From assembly GCA_965237985.1 (NCBI GenBank), contig OZ250161.1, forward strand, positions 1,302,001 to 1,366,000: DNA of 64,000 nt, read 5' to 3'. A program made the position numbers and the translations under genes. Position 1 is the stretch's first letter. Each line of letters starts with the position of its first letter. This stretch comes from G965212025 sp965237985 (GTDB lineage: Bacteria; Pseudomonadota; Gammaproteobacteria; Poriferisulfidales; Oxydemutatoraceae). The notes beneath the pieces were generated by a model. The model was not told the DNA's origin. It saw only the letters and a list, made by a program, of their open reading frames with translations, and ran no database searches. Shown piece after piece: positions 25,250-34,438 of this stretch.

Positions 25250-26641
25250 ATGACAATCAAAAATCTGAGTCCGGGCATCAAAACAAGACTTCAAAGGGCG
25301 TTGTTGTGTGGATTGCTCGCCACAATTTTCATGCTCTCACTGGGCTTTGCACCAGCGTTGCAAAGCCAGCCGATCCCGCCCGTCCCCACCTTTGCTCCAA
25401 TCCTCAAGGACACCATGCCCGCCGTGGTGCACATACAGACGGAGTCCACTGTTCAGTTCAGACCACAAACGAGAATTCCGGATGCTTTCAAGTGGTTCTT
25501 TGAAATGCCCCAAAATAGGGGACCACACACACAGAGAAGGCGCGGAACTTTTGGTTCCGGGGTTGTGATTGACAGTGAAAATGGCTATATCCTGACCAAC
25601 AGCCACGTAGTTTCAAACGCTGACAAAATCAAAGTCACACTTGGAGACGGGCGAGAATTTGACGCAAAGCTGACCGGCAACGACAAAGCCGCTGATATTG
25701 CGGTTGTGCAAATTGAAGCCGATGACCTGAACGAAATGAGAACCGGCGATTCTTCGCTTTTGCAGCTCGGTGATCTCGTTTTGGCAATTGGCAACCCTTT
25801 CGGGTTGCAACAAACCGTAACTTCCGGAATAGTCAGCGCTTTGGGCAGAAGCGGACTTGGCATCGAATCTTATGAAGATTTCATTCAAACGGATGCTTCC
25901 ATAAACCCGGGCAATTCAGGCGGTGCTTTAATCAATCTGAAAGGAGAACTGGTAGGAATCAATACGGCGATATACGGCCCAAGCAGAGGCAACGTGGGCA
26001 TTGGCTTCGCCATTCCCGTCAATATGGCGATGGAAATTTTTTCACAACTTGTTGAACACGGAGAAGTGAGGCGTGGCAAACTTGGAGTCGTCATTCAAAC
26101 CCTGACGCCGGCCTTGGCGAAAGCGTTCAACGTGGATCGCAAAAAAGGAACCATTGTCGTAGAAGTCGAGGAAGACACACCAGCAGAAGAAGCAGGTCTC
26201 ATGTCGGGAGACATCATACTTTCAGTAAACGACAGAGAAATGGAAAGCTCTTCCGATATGCGCAATTTCATCGGCCTGTTAAGAGTCGGCTCCAAAATTT
26301 CCTTGAAAGTGTTGCGCGGCAACCGGGAACTTTCTCTATCCGCGACCATTGAACAGACCCAAACCAGAAGGAAGGAGGGGGACACACTCAGCCAATTGCT
26401 CAAAGGCACAACTCTAGAAATTGTGCGAGACGATGAAGGAAAAACAAACATCAAGGTTAAAGAAATCCAAGAGGGTTCTCTTGCCGGGCGCAGTGGGTTG
26501 CACAGAGGAGACTTGATTCTCAGTGTCAATCAACACCCGGTCAGAAACTTTGATGAAATGCGTGCGGCAATACAGAAAAGTGACTCCCTGTTATTGCGTT
26601 TGAAACGCGGAGACGGGTTTTTGTTCCTAGCCGTACGCTAG
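25250..26641 (+). CDS. Periplasmic serine protease, DegP/DegQ (HtrA) family
   Basis: Periplasmic quality-control protease. 463 residues: signal peptide (about 12-38, hydrophobic CGLLATIFMLSLGFAPA), trypsin-like domain with triad H119 (TNSHVV), D149 (AADIAVV) and S223 (PGNSGGA), then two PDZ domains (about 270-365 and 380-460). The ATG at 25250 is chosen because it leads directly into the signal peptide; a frame open from 25196 would add 18 residues. It follows the hsp20 terminator, so it probably has its own promoter. Confidence 0.93.
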   Translation: MTIKNLSPGIKTRLQRALLCGLLATIFMLSLGFAPALQSQPIPPVPTFAPILKDTMPAVVHIQTESTVQFRPQTRIPDAFKWFFEMPQNRGPHTQRRRGTFGSGVVIDSENGYILTNSHVVSNADKIKVTLGDGREFDAKLTGNDKAADIAVVQIEADDLNEMRTGDSSLLQLGDLVLAIGNPFGLQQTVTSGIVSALGRSGLGIESYEDFIQTDASINPGNSGGALINLKGELVGINTAIYGPSRGNVGIGFAIPVNMAMEIFSQLVEHGEVRRGKLGVVIQTLTPALAKAFNVDRKKGTIVVEVEEDTPAEEAGLMSGDIILSVNDREMESSSDMRNFIGLLRVGSKISLKVLRGNRELSLSATIEQTQTRRKEGDTLSQLLKGTTLEIVRDDEGKTNIKVKEIQEGSLAGRSGLHRGDLILSVNQHPVRNFDEMRAAIQKSDSLLLRLKRGDGFLFLAVR

Positions 26642-26733
26642 TGCCAATGCGACCAATGCGACCTGAATTCCCGTGCGGAAGCGGCAGTGACTCTCGCGGA
26701 TAAGTCCATCGTCTGTTTTGTGTCTCCTGTTCA

Positions 26734-26964
26734 TCATCCTCCGGTAACCGGTGGGAAAAAGGCGACTTCGTCTCCAGCCTTAACTGGGGTATCGAAAGAA
26801 GCGTAGACCTTGTTCACAGCACAAAGCACCAGTCGACTTTGTGGCACCGGCTCTGGCTTCGCAACAGCGCCCCAAACATCCCCGGCACAACGAATCCCCG
26901 CAACTGAAACCACTTCCTCTGATTTGCCCAGCGTATCGCGCAAACTGGCAAAGTACTTGACCAT
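26734..26964 (-). CDS. moaD: Molybdopterin synthase sulfur-carrier subunit
   Basis: Ubiquitin-like carrier whose C-terminal Gly-Gly is thiocarboxylated by the MoeB system and delivers sulfur to make molybdopterin with MoaE. 76 residues from the ATG at 26964 (MVKYFASLRDTLG), which has AGGA 7 bases upstream; another in-frame ATG stands 5 codons earlier. It ends EVAFFPPVTGG as the family requires. Divergent from moaC, only about 40 bases apart, while moaE lies 23 kb away. Confidence 0.92.
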   Translation of the reverse strand: MVKYFASLRDTLGKSEEVVSVAGIRCAGDVWGAVAKPEPVPQSRLVLCAVNKVYASFDTPVKAGDEVAFFPPVTGG

Positions 26965-27005
26965 GACCGATTCCTGCATGACTTCTGTTCTACTTCAACT
27001 TCCCC

Positions 27006-27485
27006 TTGGCACTGTCTCATATTAACAAATCCGGCGAAGCGTTTATGGTCGACGTCGGTGAAAAGACTCAAACCAGACGACTGGCCATCGCAGAAGGTTT
27101 CATTGCCATGGGAAAAACAGCTTTTGAAATGCTCGTGCAAGGCCGACACTCAAAAGGGGATGTCCTTGCCGTAGCCCGGATCGCCGGCATAACAGCCACA
27201 AAAAAAACTTCCGAACTTGTACCGCTTTGCCACCCACTGCGCCTGACCAAAGTGCTGATCACGTTTGAAATGTTGGAAAGGACACACCAGGTGCGATGCC
27301 AAAGCATCGTCGAAGCTGTCGACCGCACCGGTGTTGAAATGGAAGCCTTGGCCGCAGTTCAGATCTCCCTGCTGACTATTTACGACATGACAAAATCCGT
27401 GGCAAGAGACATGCGTATCACAAACATTCACCTGCTCAAAAAAACCGGCGGCAAGTCGGGAGAATGGGTCTGCCCGGAAAGTTGA
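27006..27485 (+). CDS. moaC: Cyclic pyranopterin monophosphate synthase
   Basis: Works after MoaA to form cyclic pyranopterin monophosphate, the first stable molybdopterin precursor. 159 residues with LSHINKSGEAFMVDVGEKTQ, the KTSELVPLCHPL active-site segment, GVEMEALAAVQISLLTIYDM and a lysine-rich LLKKTGGKSG end. No ATG is available near the normal N-terminus; TTG at 27006 gives the standard length. Its promoter must overlap that of divergent moaD. The last base of its stop is the first of the AsmA-family start. Confidence 0.93.
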   Translation: MALSHINKSGEAFMVDVGEKTQTRRLAIAEGFIAMGKTAFEMLVQGRHSKGDVLAVARIAGITATKKTSELVPLCHPLRLTKVLITFEMLERTHQVRCQSIVEAVDRTGVEMEALAAVQISLLTIYDMTKSVARDMRITNIHLLKKTGGKSGEWVCPES

Positions 27486-29635
27486 TGCGCGTCGTCAAAA
27501 TTCTTTCTGTTCTCGTAGCTGTACTTTTGATCACGGCCCTGGTTGTAGTCGCCAATATTGATCCGAACCGCTTCAAACCCGAAATAGAGGCGCAACTGGC
27601 CAGCGTGATCGGCCACCCGGTGAGCTTGGACGGCGAAGTGACACTTGAGCTTTTCCCGCCACTTTCACTGGCCGTCGATTCCGGTCATATTTCAAACCCC
27701 CCCGGCTTCCCTGCTGGAAAAATGTTTTCTTTCAAAAAAGTGAGTGTGGGTGTGGATTTGATTGCTTTCCTGTCCGGAGAAATCAAAGTGGAACAACTGT
27801 TTTTACTGGGTGCCGAAATCCATATTCTTGAAAATTCCGCCGACAAGCTGAACTGGTCGATTTTCACTGATGCAAAAACAAGCCCCACGTCGCAAGGTGG
27901 CACGGATGCAACACAAACTTCGAAGCCATGGGCAGATTCGCTGAGTGTGGCAGGAATCACTTTGAAAGAGTCGCGGATTCTTTGGCTTGATGCGGAGGGG
28001 AGAGCAGTGGTTGATTTCAGCAAGCTGGATTTCGAAACCGGCAGATTTGAAGTTGGCATGCCGGTGGATTTGGGACTGACAGGCGACTTTCACAGTGATG
28101 TTTATCCCTTTACAGGCAATGTTTCCCTGGAAGCCGAGGTCCTGCTGGCAAAAAACAATGAGCAGCTTGAAATCAAAAATCTTGTCATCACTGGAGAAGG
28201 TACAGGACAATCCCCGGACGGCGAACCATTTTCACTGAAAGAAATGAAAGTCCGTGGAGAAATTTCTGCAAACCTGAGCAGTCAGAAAATAGCAATTCGA
28301 ACGCTTGACGCGAGTGTCGTCGTGAAAAACACAGGGCTGTTGCCACTTGCTTTGAGCGCGAGCGGAACAGCAGATTTGAAAGCGGAGAGCCTTGTATTGG
28401 GAACCATAAACGGTGCCGTGGGGAAAGCCCGCTTTAAAGGCGATCTGAATGTCGTCGCTCTGAAAACGAAACCAAAGGGAAATTTTTCTCTGCAGACCGG
28501 AAGTTTTAATCCGCGAGAGCTGGCGCGTGCACTGGGACTCAATCTGCCGAGCGAGTTGCCGGAACAGGCGCTGAAAAAAGCAAAATTGGATGCCAAGCTT
28601 AGCTTTGACACGAACGGGCTTACCGTGCGTGAAGCCAACATTAGCTTGGACAACACCCATTTGACCGGGCAAGGCAGATTCAACTGGAAACCTGCCCGGG
28701 ACCTCAAGGGAAAAATTAAACTGGATCACATGGTGCTTGACGACTATCTACCAGCCCCAGACGAAGAGGATGAAGAGGAGAAAAAAAATCCTGTACTGCT
28801 TTCCGATATTTTCCAGTTTCCTGTTTCGCTGACTTTGGATGCCGGCAAACTGCTTTACGAAACAGCTGAAATCAATGACGTCCACGCCAGGATCACTGCC
28901 AACAGAAAAATGTTTTATCTGCAAGACTTCCAGGCAAACGCTTTTGATGGAGAACTGAAAGCGGAAGGGCTCTTGAACACAGGAGCAAGAGCGTCACGCA
29001 CCAAGGGAAGCTTGAAAAACGTTGAACTGCAGGAAGCGCTGAAAATATTTCTTGGCAAGAAAGCATGGCTATCACGTTTGAAAGGATACCTGAATTCCAA
29101 TTGGCAACTGTCGGCAAAGGGAACTGAAGCAACACAAATGTTGAAAACCTTGGGCGGCGAAGCTGATGTACTCCTGCAAAACGCCACTTTCCTTGACGAA
29201 AAATTTGTGCAGAAACTCGAAACCATTGTGGTCGCGCTAAACCAGGGAAAAAGTGTTACAGAAAACCTCGAAGTCATCCATTCCCTGGTTGGTGCCGTCA
29301 CTTTTGTTGATGGCGTCGGCACCATATCCAGGCTGAAAGGAGATATGGCACTTTTTGTCATCAACGGCAGAGGAAAAATTGATCTCAGGCGGAACCTTCT
29401 GGATTTGCGCATATCTTTGCAACCCAAAAAGCTTTTGCAGTTTGATGAAATCATTCCCGTCAGAATACGAGGAGACTTGGACGACCCCACTTACTCGCTG
29501 GATATCGGAGACATCCTGAAAAGAAAAGCGCAAAAGAAAGTACAGGAAGCCATACAAGAGAAAATACGGGAAAAAATTCAGGACGGTGGCAGCAAAAAAA
29601 TTCAGGATTTTCTAAAGGAACAACTGAATTTCTAA
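27485..29635 (+). CDS. AsmA family outer-membrane-biogenesis protein
   Basis: Inner-membrane-anchored periplasmic protein. 716 residues: N-terminal membrane helix (about 4-23, ILSVLVAVLLITALVVVA) followed by the AsmA signature NIDPNRFKPEIEAQLASVIG and beta-strand repeats. The C-terminal AsmA_2 segment (LQPKKLLQFDEIIPVRIRG) precedes a helix rich in lysine and glutamate. Relatives act in outer-membrane assembly or phospholipid transport. Start at ATG 27485, overlapping the moaC stop by one base; one base also separates it from mutY, so moaC-asmA-mutY-yggX looks like one transcription unit. Confidence 0.87.
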   Translation: MRVVKILSVLVAVLLITALVVVANIDPNRFKPEIEAQLASVIGHPVSLDGEVTLELFPPLSLAVDSGHISNPPGFPAGKMFSFKKVSVGVDLIAFLSGEIKVEQLFLLGAEIHILENSADKLNWSIFTDAKTSPTSQGGTDATQTSKPWADSLSVAGITLKESRILWLDAEGRAVVDFSKLDFETGRFEVGMPVDLGLTGDFHSDVYPFTGNVSLEAEVLLAKNNEQLEIKNLVITGEGTGQSPDGEPFSLKEMKVRGEISANLSSQKIAIRTLDASVVVKNTGLLPLALSASGTADLKAESLVLGTINGAVGKARFKGDLNVVALKTKPKGNFSLQTGSFNPRELARALGLNLPSELPEQALKKAKLDAKLSFDTNGLTVREANISLDNTHLTGQGRFNWKPARDLKGKIKLDHMVLDDYLPAPDEEDEEEKKNPVLLSDIFQFPVSLTLDAGKLLYETAEINDVHARITANRKMFYLQDFQANAFDGELKAEGLLNTGARASRTKGSLKNVELQEALKIFLGKKAWLSRLKGYLNSNWQLSAKGTEATQMLKTLGGEADVLLQNATFLDEKFVQKLETIVVALNQGKSVTENLEVIHSLVGAVTFVDGVGTISRLKGDMALFVINGRGKIDLRRNLLDLRISLQPKKLLQFDEIIPVRIRGDLDDPTYSLDIGDILKRKAQKKVQEAIQEKIREKIQDGGSKKIQDFLKEQLNF

Positions 29636-29636
29636 A

Positions 29637-30665
29637 ATGACGCAAAGCGGGCTGGCAGTCCGAGAGAGCTTCAGCGAAATCCTGTTGAAATGGTACGATG
29701 TGGCGGGGCGCAAAAACCTGCCTTGGAGTAAAAACCGCACAACCTACCGGGTATGGGTGGCAGAGATCATGTTGCAGCAGACACAGGTCAAGACTGTCAC
29801 ACGTTACTTCCCTGCCTTCATGGAACGTTTTCCGACACTTGAACTTCTGGCTCGTGCCAAAATCGAGAAAGTACTTGCCTGCTGGGCAGGCCTCGGCTAT
29901 TACGCCAGGGCCCGCAACCTGCATAAAACCGCACGCCTGGTTGCTGAGGAATTGCCGACGACTTACGATGAGCTTGTCGCCTTGCCAGGTATAGGCCGCT
30001 CAACCGCGGGAGCCATACTTGCACTTTCAACAGAACAGCGCTACCCAATACTTGATGCGAACGTCAAACGAATATTAGAGAGATATTTCAAACTGCCGGA
30101 AAAGCTGGGGCACACAGCGACCCTGACACGGCTTTGGCAACTCGCGGAAAAGCTGCTTCCAGCCACCCGTATTGCGGATTACACCCAATCACTCATGGAT
30201 TTTGGGGCCACGGTCTGCAAACCGCGGCCACTATGCCAGAAGTGCCCACTGGCACCTGACTGTACGACACACGGAACCATCCAGGTTCAGACGCAGAGCA
30301 CCCTCAGACGAAAACGACCGACGCTGGACAAATTTGTCGTTGTCGCGCAGCAGGCAGACAAAGTGCTTTTACAACAACGCCCTCCCCGTGGTGTGTGGGG
30401 CGGCCTGTACAGCCTTCCGGAATTTGACAGCAGCACGACTTTGCATCGCTGGTGCCGTAAACATTTGACGACCAAAACAGCACCAATTGCGCTTGATTCC
30501 TTTTTCCATACATTGACGCACCTGCGATTTTGCCTTCACCCTTTCGTTCTGAAACTGCCAGACACAAAGCACAATCCGAAAACAGAAAAAGGGATGCTGT
30601 GGTGTAAACTGGGTTCTGTTGCGGCGGTGCCGGCGCCGGTCAAGAAAATGCTGGTAAATCTTTAA
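29637..30665 (+). CDS. mutY: A/G-specific adenine DNA glycosylase
   Basis: Removes adenine mispaired with 8-oxoguanine. 342 residues: catalytic E43 in WVAEIMLQQTQV, helix-hairpin-helix LPGIGRSTAGAIL (about 116-128), catalytic D140 in ILDANVKRIL, and the 4Fe-4S ligands CKPRPLCQKCPLAPDC (C-x6-C-x2-C-x5-C). A NUDIX-like C-terminal domain begins near residue 230 (DKFVVVAQQADKVLLQQRP) for 8-oxoG recognition. Followed by yggX as in many gammaproteobacteria. Confidence 0.95.
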   Translation: MTQSGLAVRESFSEILLKWYDVAGRKNLPWSKNRTTYRVWVAEIMLQQTQVKTVTRYFPAFMERFPTLELLARAKIEKVLACWAGLGYYARARNLHKTARLVAEELPTTYDELVALPGIGRSTAGAILALSTEQRYPILDANVKRILERYFKLPEKLGHTATLTRLWQLAEKLLPATRIADYTQSLMDFGATVCKPRPLCQKCPLAPDCTTHGTIQVQTQSTLRRKRPTLDKFVVVAQQADKVLLQQRPPRGVWGGLYSLPEFDSSTTLHRWCRKHLTTKTAPIALDSFFHTLTHLRFCLHPFVLKLPDTKHNPKTEKGMLWCKLGSVAAVPAPVKKMLVNL

Positions 30666-30682
30666 TCAGGAGGCCTAAAACT

Positions 30683-30952
30683 TTGGAAAGACTGGTTCAG
30701 TGCGTGAGGCTCGGTCGTGAGCTTCCAGGACTCAAGCGTTTACCCTATCCCGGTGAACTGGGAAAGCGTATTTACGAAAATGTAAGCCAAGCTGCCTGGC
30801 AGGAATGGCTGGGACACCAAACCATGCTGATCAATGAGTATCGCCTGACTCCCTTTGAGCCAAAGGCAAGAAAGTTTCTAGAAGATGAAATGGAAAAGTT
30901 TTTCTTTGGCGGAGGCTCAGAAAAACCCCAGGAATATCGTCCACCGGAGTGA
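30683..30952 (+). CDS. yggX: Fe(2+)-trafficking protein YggX
   Basis: Small cytosolic protein that limits oxidative damage to labile Fe-S clusters. 89 residues with VQCVRLGRELPGL, PYPGELGKRIYENVSQ, WQEWLGHQTMLINEYRL and an acidic FLEDEMEKFFFG. The start is TTG at 30683 with a strong AGGAGG site. Typical mutY-yggX pair. tRNA-Phe follows. Confidence 0.95.
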   Translation: MERLVQCVRLGRELPGLKRLPYPGELGKRIYENVSQAAWQEWLGHQTMLINEYRLTPFEPKARKFLEDEMEKFFFGGGSEKPQEYRPPE

Positions 30953-30995
30953 CCTTGCCCATCTTGGAAAACATTTCTTTTTAGCAAAAAACGAA

Positions 30996-31071
<76 letters not shown>

Positions 31072-31331
31072 CTTTCGGTGCAGGCAATCGATGACTCGCC
31101 AGCCTCAGGGCCCACTTCCTCACCGATATTTTCCGCAGGATGGTCAGGAGAACTCTCGCCAGGCCGAGACCTGTGGCAGTCCTGGGAAAAGCAGAAAACC
31201 TGATAAAAACGCCAGAAGCGGCCACAAGTCATCTGCTACTTAAAGAAAGACCAGGCAGTATCGCAACAGAAAATACCACGTTGCAGTTTTGTACTAATCC
31301 TCCAAAATCAGGAATCGGTCATAATAGCGGC

Positions 31332-32411
31332 ATGGCAACCTGTGCAACGAGACATTGGCACAAAATACCGGATGGTCGCAGTCAATGTGATTTATGCCCA
31401 CGAGTCTGCAAACTCCGTGAAGGTCAACGTGGAATGTGCTTTGTGCGCAAATGCGAAGAAGGGAAAATTGTCCTGACTACCTGGGGACGTTCAAGCGGGT
31501 TTTGTGTTGATCCGGTTGAGAAAAAACCACTCAACCACTTTCTGCCCGGCACCGCGGTTTTCTCATTCGGCACCGCCGGGTGCAACCTCGCCTGTAAATT
31601 TTGCCAAAACTGGGACATCAGTAAATCACGAGAAATGGACACCTTGGCGGACAGCGCATCACCAGAGGCAATAGCAACGGCAGCCCTCTCGGCCGGATGT
31701 CGCAGCATCGCTTTCACTTACAACGATCCAGTTGTATTTCATGAGTATGCAATCGATGTGGCACGTGCCTGCCGCCTACAGGGATTAAAAGTCGTGGCAG
31801 TGAGTGCCGGTTACGTATTGCCGGCTCCGCGGGAAGAATTTTATCGTTATGTGGATGCGGCCAACATCGACTTGAAGGCGTTCAGCAATCGTTTTTACAA
31901 GAAAGTTTGTGCGGGCTCCATGCAGCCGGTTTTAGATACTTTGCTATATCTCAGGCACGAAACAGAGGTCTGGCTGGAAATTACCACCCTGCTGATTCCC
32001 GGTGAAAACGAATCCCCTGAAGAACTTGAAGCACTTGCAACGTGGATTCAGAAAAACCTCGGCGAGGATGTACCACTGCATTTCTCTGCCTTCCATCCCG
32101 ACTGGAAAATGCTGGACAAGCCTGCCACGCCACCTGCAACTTTACAGCTCGCGCGTGAAATCGCGCTCGGTTGCGGCTTACGCTACGTCTACACAGGAAA
32201 CGTGCACGATCAGACCGGCGGCAGCACTTGGTGTCACAATTGCGGCGCCCGACTAATTGAGAGGGACTGGTACAAACTGGGCACCTGGAGTTTGGGAGCA
32301 AACGGTGAGTGCCAGTCCTGCGGAGCGGCTTGTGCGGGGATATTTGAACCCAGCCCAGGTAACTGGGGTCCCAGACGCATGCCAGTAACACTGTACGGAA
32401 TGAGCCACTGA
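31332..32411 (+). CDS. amrS: AmmeMemoRadiSam-type radical SAM enzyme (AmrS)
   Basis: Radical SAM protein related to pyruvate-formate-lyase activases, found with Memo and AMMECR1 proteins; its reaction is not established. 359 residues from ATG 31332. It has an N-terminal CDLCPRVCKLREGQRGMC cysteine cluster, the radical-SAM motif CNLACKFC (about residue 90), YNDPVVFHEY, and C-terminal cysteine pairs CHNCG and CQSCG. Its last 113 codons are duplicated downstream as a decayed copy within a 623-bp tandem repeat. The Memo and AMMECR1 partners are not in the window. Confidence 0.88.
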   Translation: MATCATRHWHKIPDGRSQCDLCPRVCKLREGQRGMCFVRKCEEGKIVLTTWGRSSGFCVDPVEKKPLNHFLPGTAVFSFGTAGCNLACKFCQNWDISKSREMDTLADSASPEAIATAALSAGCRSIAFTYNDPVVFHEYAIDVARACRLQGLKVVAVSAGYVLPAPREEFYRYVDAANIDLKAFSNRFYKKVCAGSMQPVLDTLLYLRHETEVWLEITTLLIPGENESPEELEALATWIQKNLGEDVPLHFSAFHPDWKMLDKPATPPATLQLAREIALGCGLRYVYTGNVHDQTGGSTWCHNCGARLIERDWYKLGTWSLGANGECQSCGAACAGIFEPSPGNWGPRRMPVTLYGMSH

Positions 32412-33317
32412 CCGGACAACGGCAATACGACAAAGCTGGTGAAACTTTGCCCCCGGCCCCCAACCCTGACCCACGATCTGGTGCCCCGAACAATTGGGGG
32501 CAGGCCTGTCGGGGACTTGCGAGGCGAGAGGCACACCTCAATCAAATCATTGACCGGCACCGCAGAGAATACCAGCACGGCAGTGGAAATCCTTGACTGA
32601 TCATCCACCACGCCGTATTCGGACAACAAATTTCAGTCACCGTGGCGGGCCAAATAATTGAACAGATTGAATGTTGTTGCAAAGGGAATAATTCGCCACT
32701 GCATTTCTCTGCCTGCCACCCCGACTGGAAAATGCTGGACAAGCCTGCCACGCCACCTGCAGCTTTACAGCTCGCGCGCGGGAACACGCTCGGATGTGGC
32801 TTGCACTGTGTCTGTACAAGAGACGCGCACCTTCAAACCGGTGGCAATACTTCGTGTCACAATTACGGTAGCCAGGCAATTGAGAGAGACCGGCATGAAA
32901 TCGGCGCCTGGAATTTGAGCACAAACGGTGGGTGCCGGTCCTGCGAAGTAGCTTGTGCGGGGGTATTTGAACCCGACAAACCCAGGCCGGGCAACCGGAG
33001 TTCTGGGCGCATACCAGTTGCGCTGTGCGGAATAGACCACTGACCGTACAGCGGCAGCACGACAAACTTTGTGCCCGACACCCAGCCCTGACCCACGGCT
33101 TGGCGCCCCGGACTATTGGGAGCAGGCCTGCCGAGTACTTGCACAACGAGATGCACACCTCAAACAAATCATTGACCGGCACCCTGGAGAATACCTGTAC
33201 GGCAGTGGGGATCCTTACCTGACCATCCACCGCGCCGTAGTTGGGCAACAAATTTCAGTCCCCGTGGCGAGCCGAATAAGCGAACGGATTGAACGTTGTT
33301 GTGAAGGGAATATTTTG
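32073..33317. repeat. 623-bp tandem duplication across the amrS/glycosylase border
   Basis: Unit 1 (32073-32695) and unit 2 (32696-33317) each hold the last 340 bases of amrS, a spacer and the first 240 bases of the glycosylase gene. They have diverged by roughly 15-20%. Unit 1 keeps the good amrS end and a ruined glycosylase start; unit 2 keeps a ruined amrS end and the good glycosylase start. CCACTG occurs at 32073, at the internal junction and at 33318, so it is a shared hexamer at both original borders. Confidence 0.93.
32447..33043 (+). pseudogene. Decayed glycosylase start fused to decayed amrS end
   Basis: Inner part of the duplication. 32447-32691 aligns with the first 80 codons of the downstream glycosylase but contains a stop (GGAAATCCTTGACTGA) and shifts. 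32692-33043 aligns with the amrS C-terminus but has lost several cysteines (CHNYG, CRSCE). From a GTG at 32642 a 133-codon frame stays open, joining GQQI-like glycosylase sequence to PLHFSACHPDWKMLD of amrS. It might be translated, but nothing suggests function. Confidence 0.85.
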
Positions 33318-33719
33318 CCACTGAAAATTTCTCAGGCTTCTCCCGAAACCCTTCGAAATTGCGGTCTGTCGTGGCGAAAAGTTGAGTATCTGCAGGGCAT
33401 TGCCTGCTATTTTGTCAAAAATGGCAACGATGCCAAATACTGGTTACGCAAAGACTTTGAAAAAACACGCCGAGAACTGATGTCCTTACGTGGTATCGGA
33501 GCATGGTCTTTCAATATGTTCGCGATTTTCTTTCTTCACCATCCGGACATACTTCCTCTCGGCGATAGTGGTCTGGTACGAGCCGTTCGCAAACTCTACT
33601 CATGTGAGCCGGGAACACCCGAACAACTTGCCGGAATCGCCGCAAGCTGGATGCCTTGGCGCACCGTGGCAACGTGGTACCTGTGGCGCAGTCTGGATGG
33701 AGAGGCCATTAACTACTGA
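33069..33719 (+). CDS. DNA-3-methyladenine glycosylase, AlkA-like
   Basis: Base-excision enzyme of the HhH-GPD superfamily. 216 residues with the conserved AVVGQQISVPVASRI, the helix-hairpin-helix LMSLRGIGAWSFNMF (about 145-160) and the catalytic aspartate region HHPDILPLGDSGLVRAV. No iron-sulfur cysteines, as expected for AlkA rather than Nth or MutY. Start TTG 33069 is tentative, since no ATG fits. Its 5' end lies in the second unit of the 623-bp duplication. It is followed after 8 bases by a methyltransferase gene. Confidence 0.87.
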   Translation: MCPTPSPDPRLGAPDYWEQACRVLAQRDAHLKQIIDRHPGEYLYGSGDPYLTIHRAVVGQQISVPVASRISERIERCCEGNILPLKISQASPETLRNCGLSWRKVEYLQGIACYFVKNGNDAKYWLRKDFEKTRRELMSLRGIGAWSFNMFAIFFLHHPDILPLGDSGLVRAVRKLYSCEPGTPEQLAGIAASWMPWRTVATWYLWRSLDGEAINY

Positions 33720-33727
33720 CAGACGCA

Positions 33728-34438
33728 ATGACGAATCCGGGAACACAGATGCCTCGTCGCGAAGAACCGGCAGAACTCATGATCGAAAAAGCGCAGGTCG
33801 ATGCCTATGCTGCAGCCGATTTTGAAGCAGCCCATACTCACATCATGCGCTGCTTCCAAGAACACTTTAGGACACCATGCGCCGGCTTTCGCGCCTTGGA
33901 TTTAGGATGTGGAAGCGGGGACTTTACTTTCCGTCTTTTGCAATCCTACGAACACTGCCAGGTAGACGCACTCGACGGATCCATGCCTATGCTTGCCAAG
34001 GCAAGGGCAATCCTGGAAGCAAGCGGGCAACAACAGCGTGTGCGGCTACTCCACTATGCGTTGCCGACCAAGGTATTGCCCCCAAAGTCTTATCAATTAA
34101 TTTTTTCCAACAGCCTGCTTCACCACTTGTATAAACCACAAGTCCTGTGGGAAAGCTGCAAACACCTTGCCGCCAGCGACGCCTTTCTTTTTGTCTGCGA
34201 CCTGTTGCGCCCAGTCAACCAAGTACAGGCCATGAAGCTGGTGGAACAGTACGCTGCTGATGCAACGGAATTTTTACGCAGGGACTTTTACAACTCACTG
34301 CTTGCAGCGTTTACACCAGAAGAAATAAAAGCCCAACTTGCAGCCACCGGACTGGAGCATCTGAAAATAAAGCGCATCAGTGATCGCCACATCACTGTAT
34401 ATGGCAACTTGAAGGACCCGGAGCAACCAATCGCATAA
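33728..34438 (+). CDS. Class I SAM-dependent methyltransferase
   Basis: 236 residues with motif I FRALDLGCGSGDFT (about 53-66), the acidic residue ending strand 2 in VDALDGSMPML, and YQLIFSNSLLHHL as motif IV/post-IV. The substrate cannot be told. Relatives include BioC- and UbiE-type enzymes, but no biotin or quinone genes are near. The C-terminal 127 codons are copied exactly except for one visible codon change (ADAT to AGAT) in the 750-bp tandem duplication that follows. Confidence 0.8.
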   Translation: MTNPGTQMPRREEPAELMIEKAQVDAYAAADFEAAHTHIMRCFQEHFRTPCAGFRALDLGCGSGDFTFRLLQSYEHCQVDALDGSMPMLAKARAILEASGQQQRVRLLHYALPTKVLPPKSYQLIFSNSLLHHLYKPQVLWESCKHLAASDAFLFVCDLLRPVNQVQAMKLVEQYAADATEFLRRDFYNSLLAAFTPEEIKAQLAATGLEHLKIKRISDRHITVYGNLKDPEQPIA

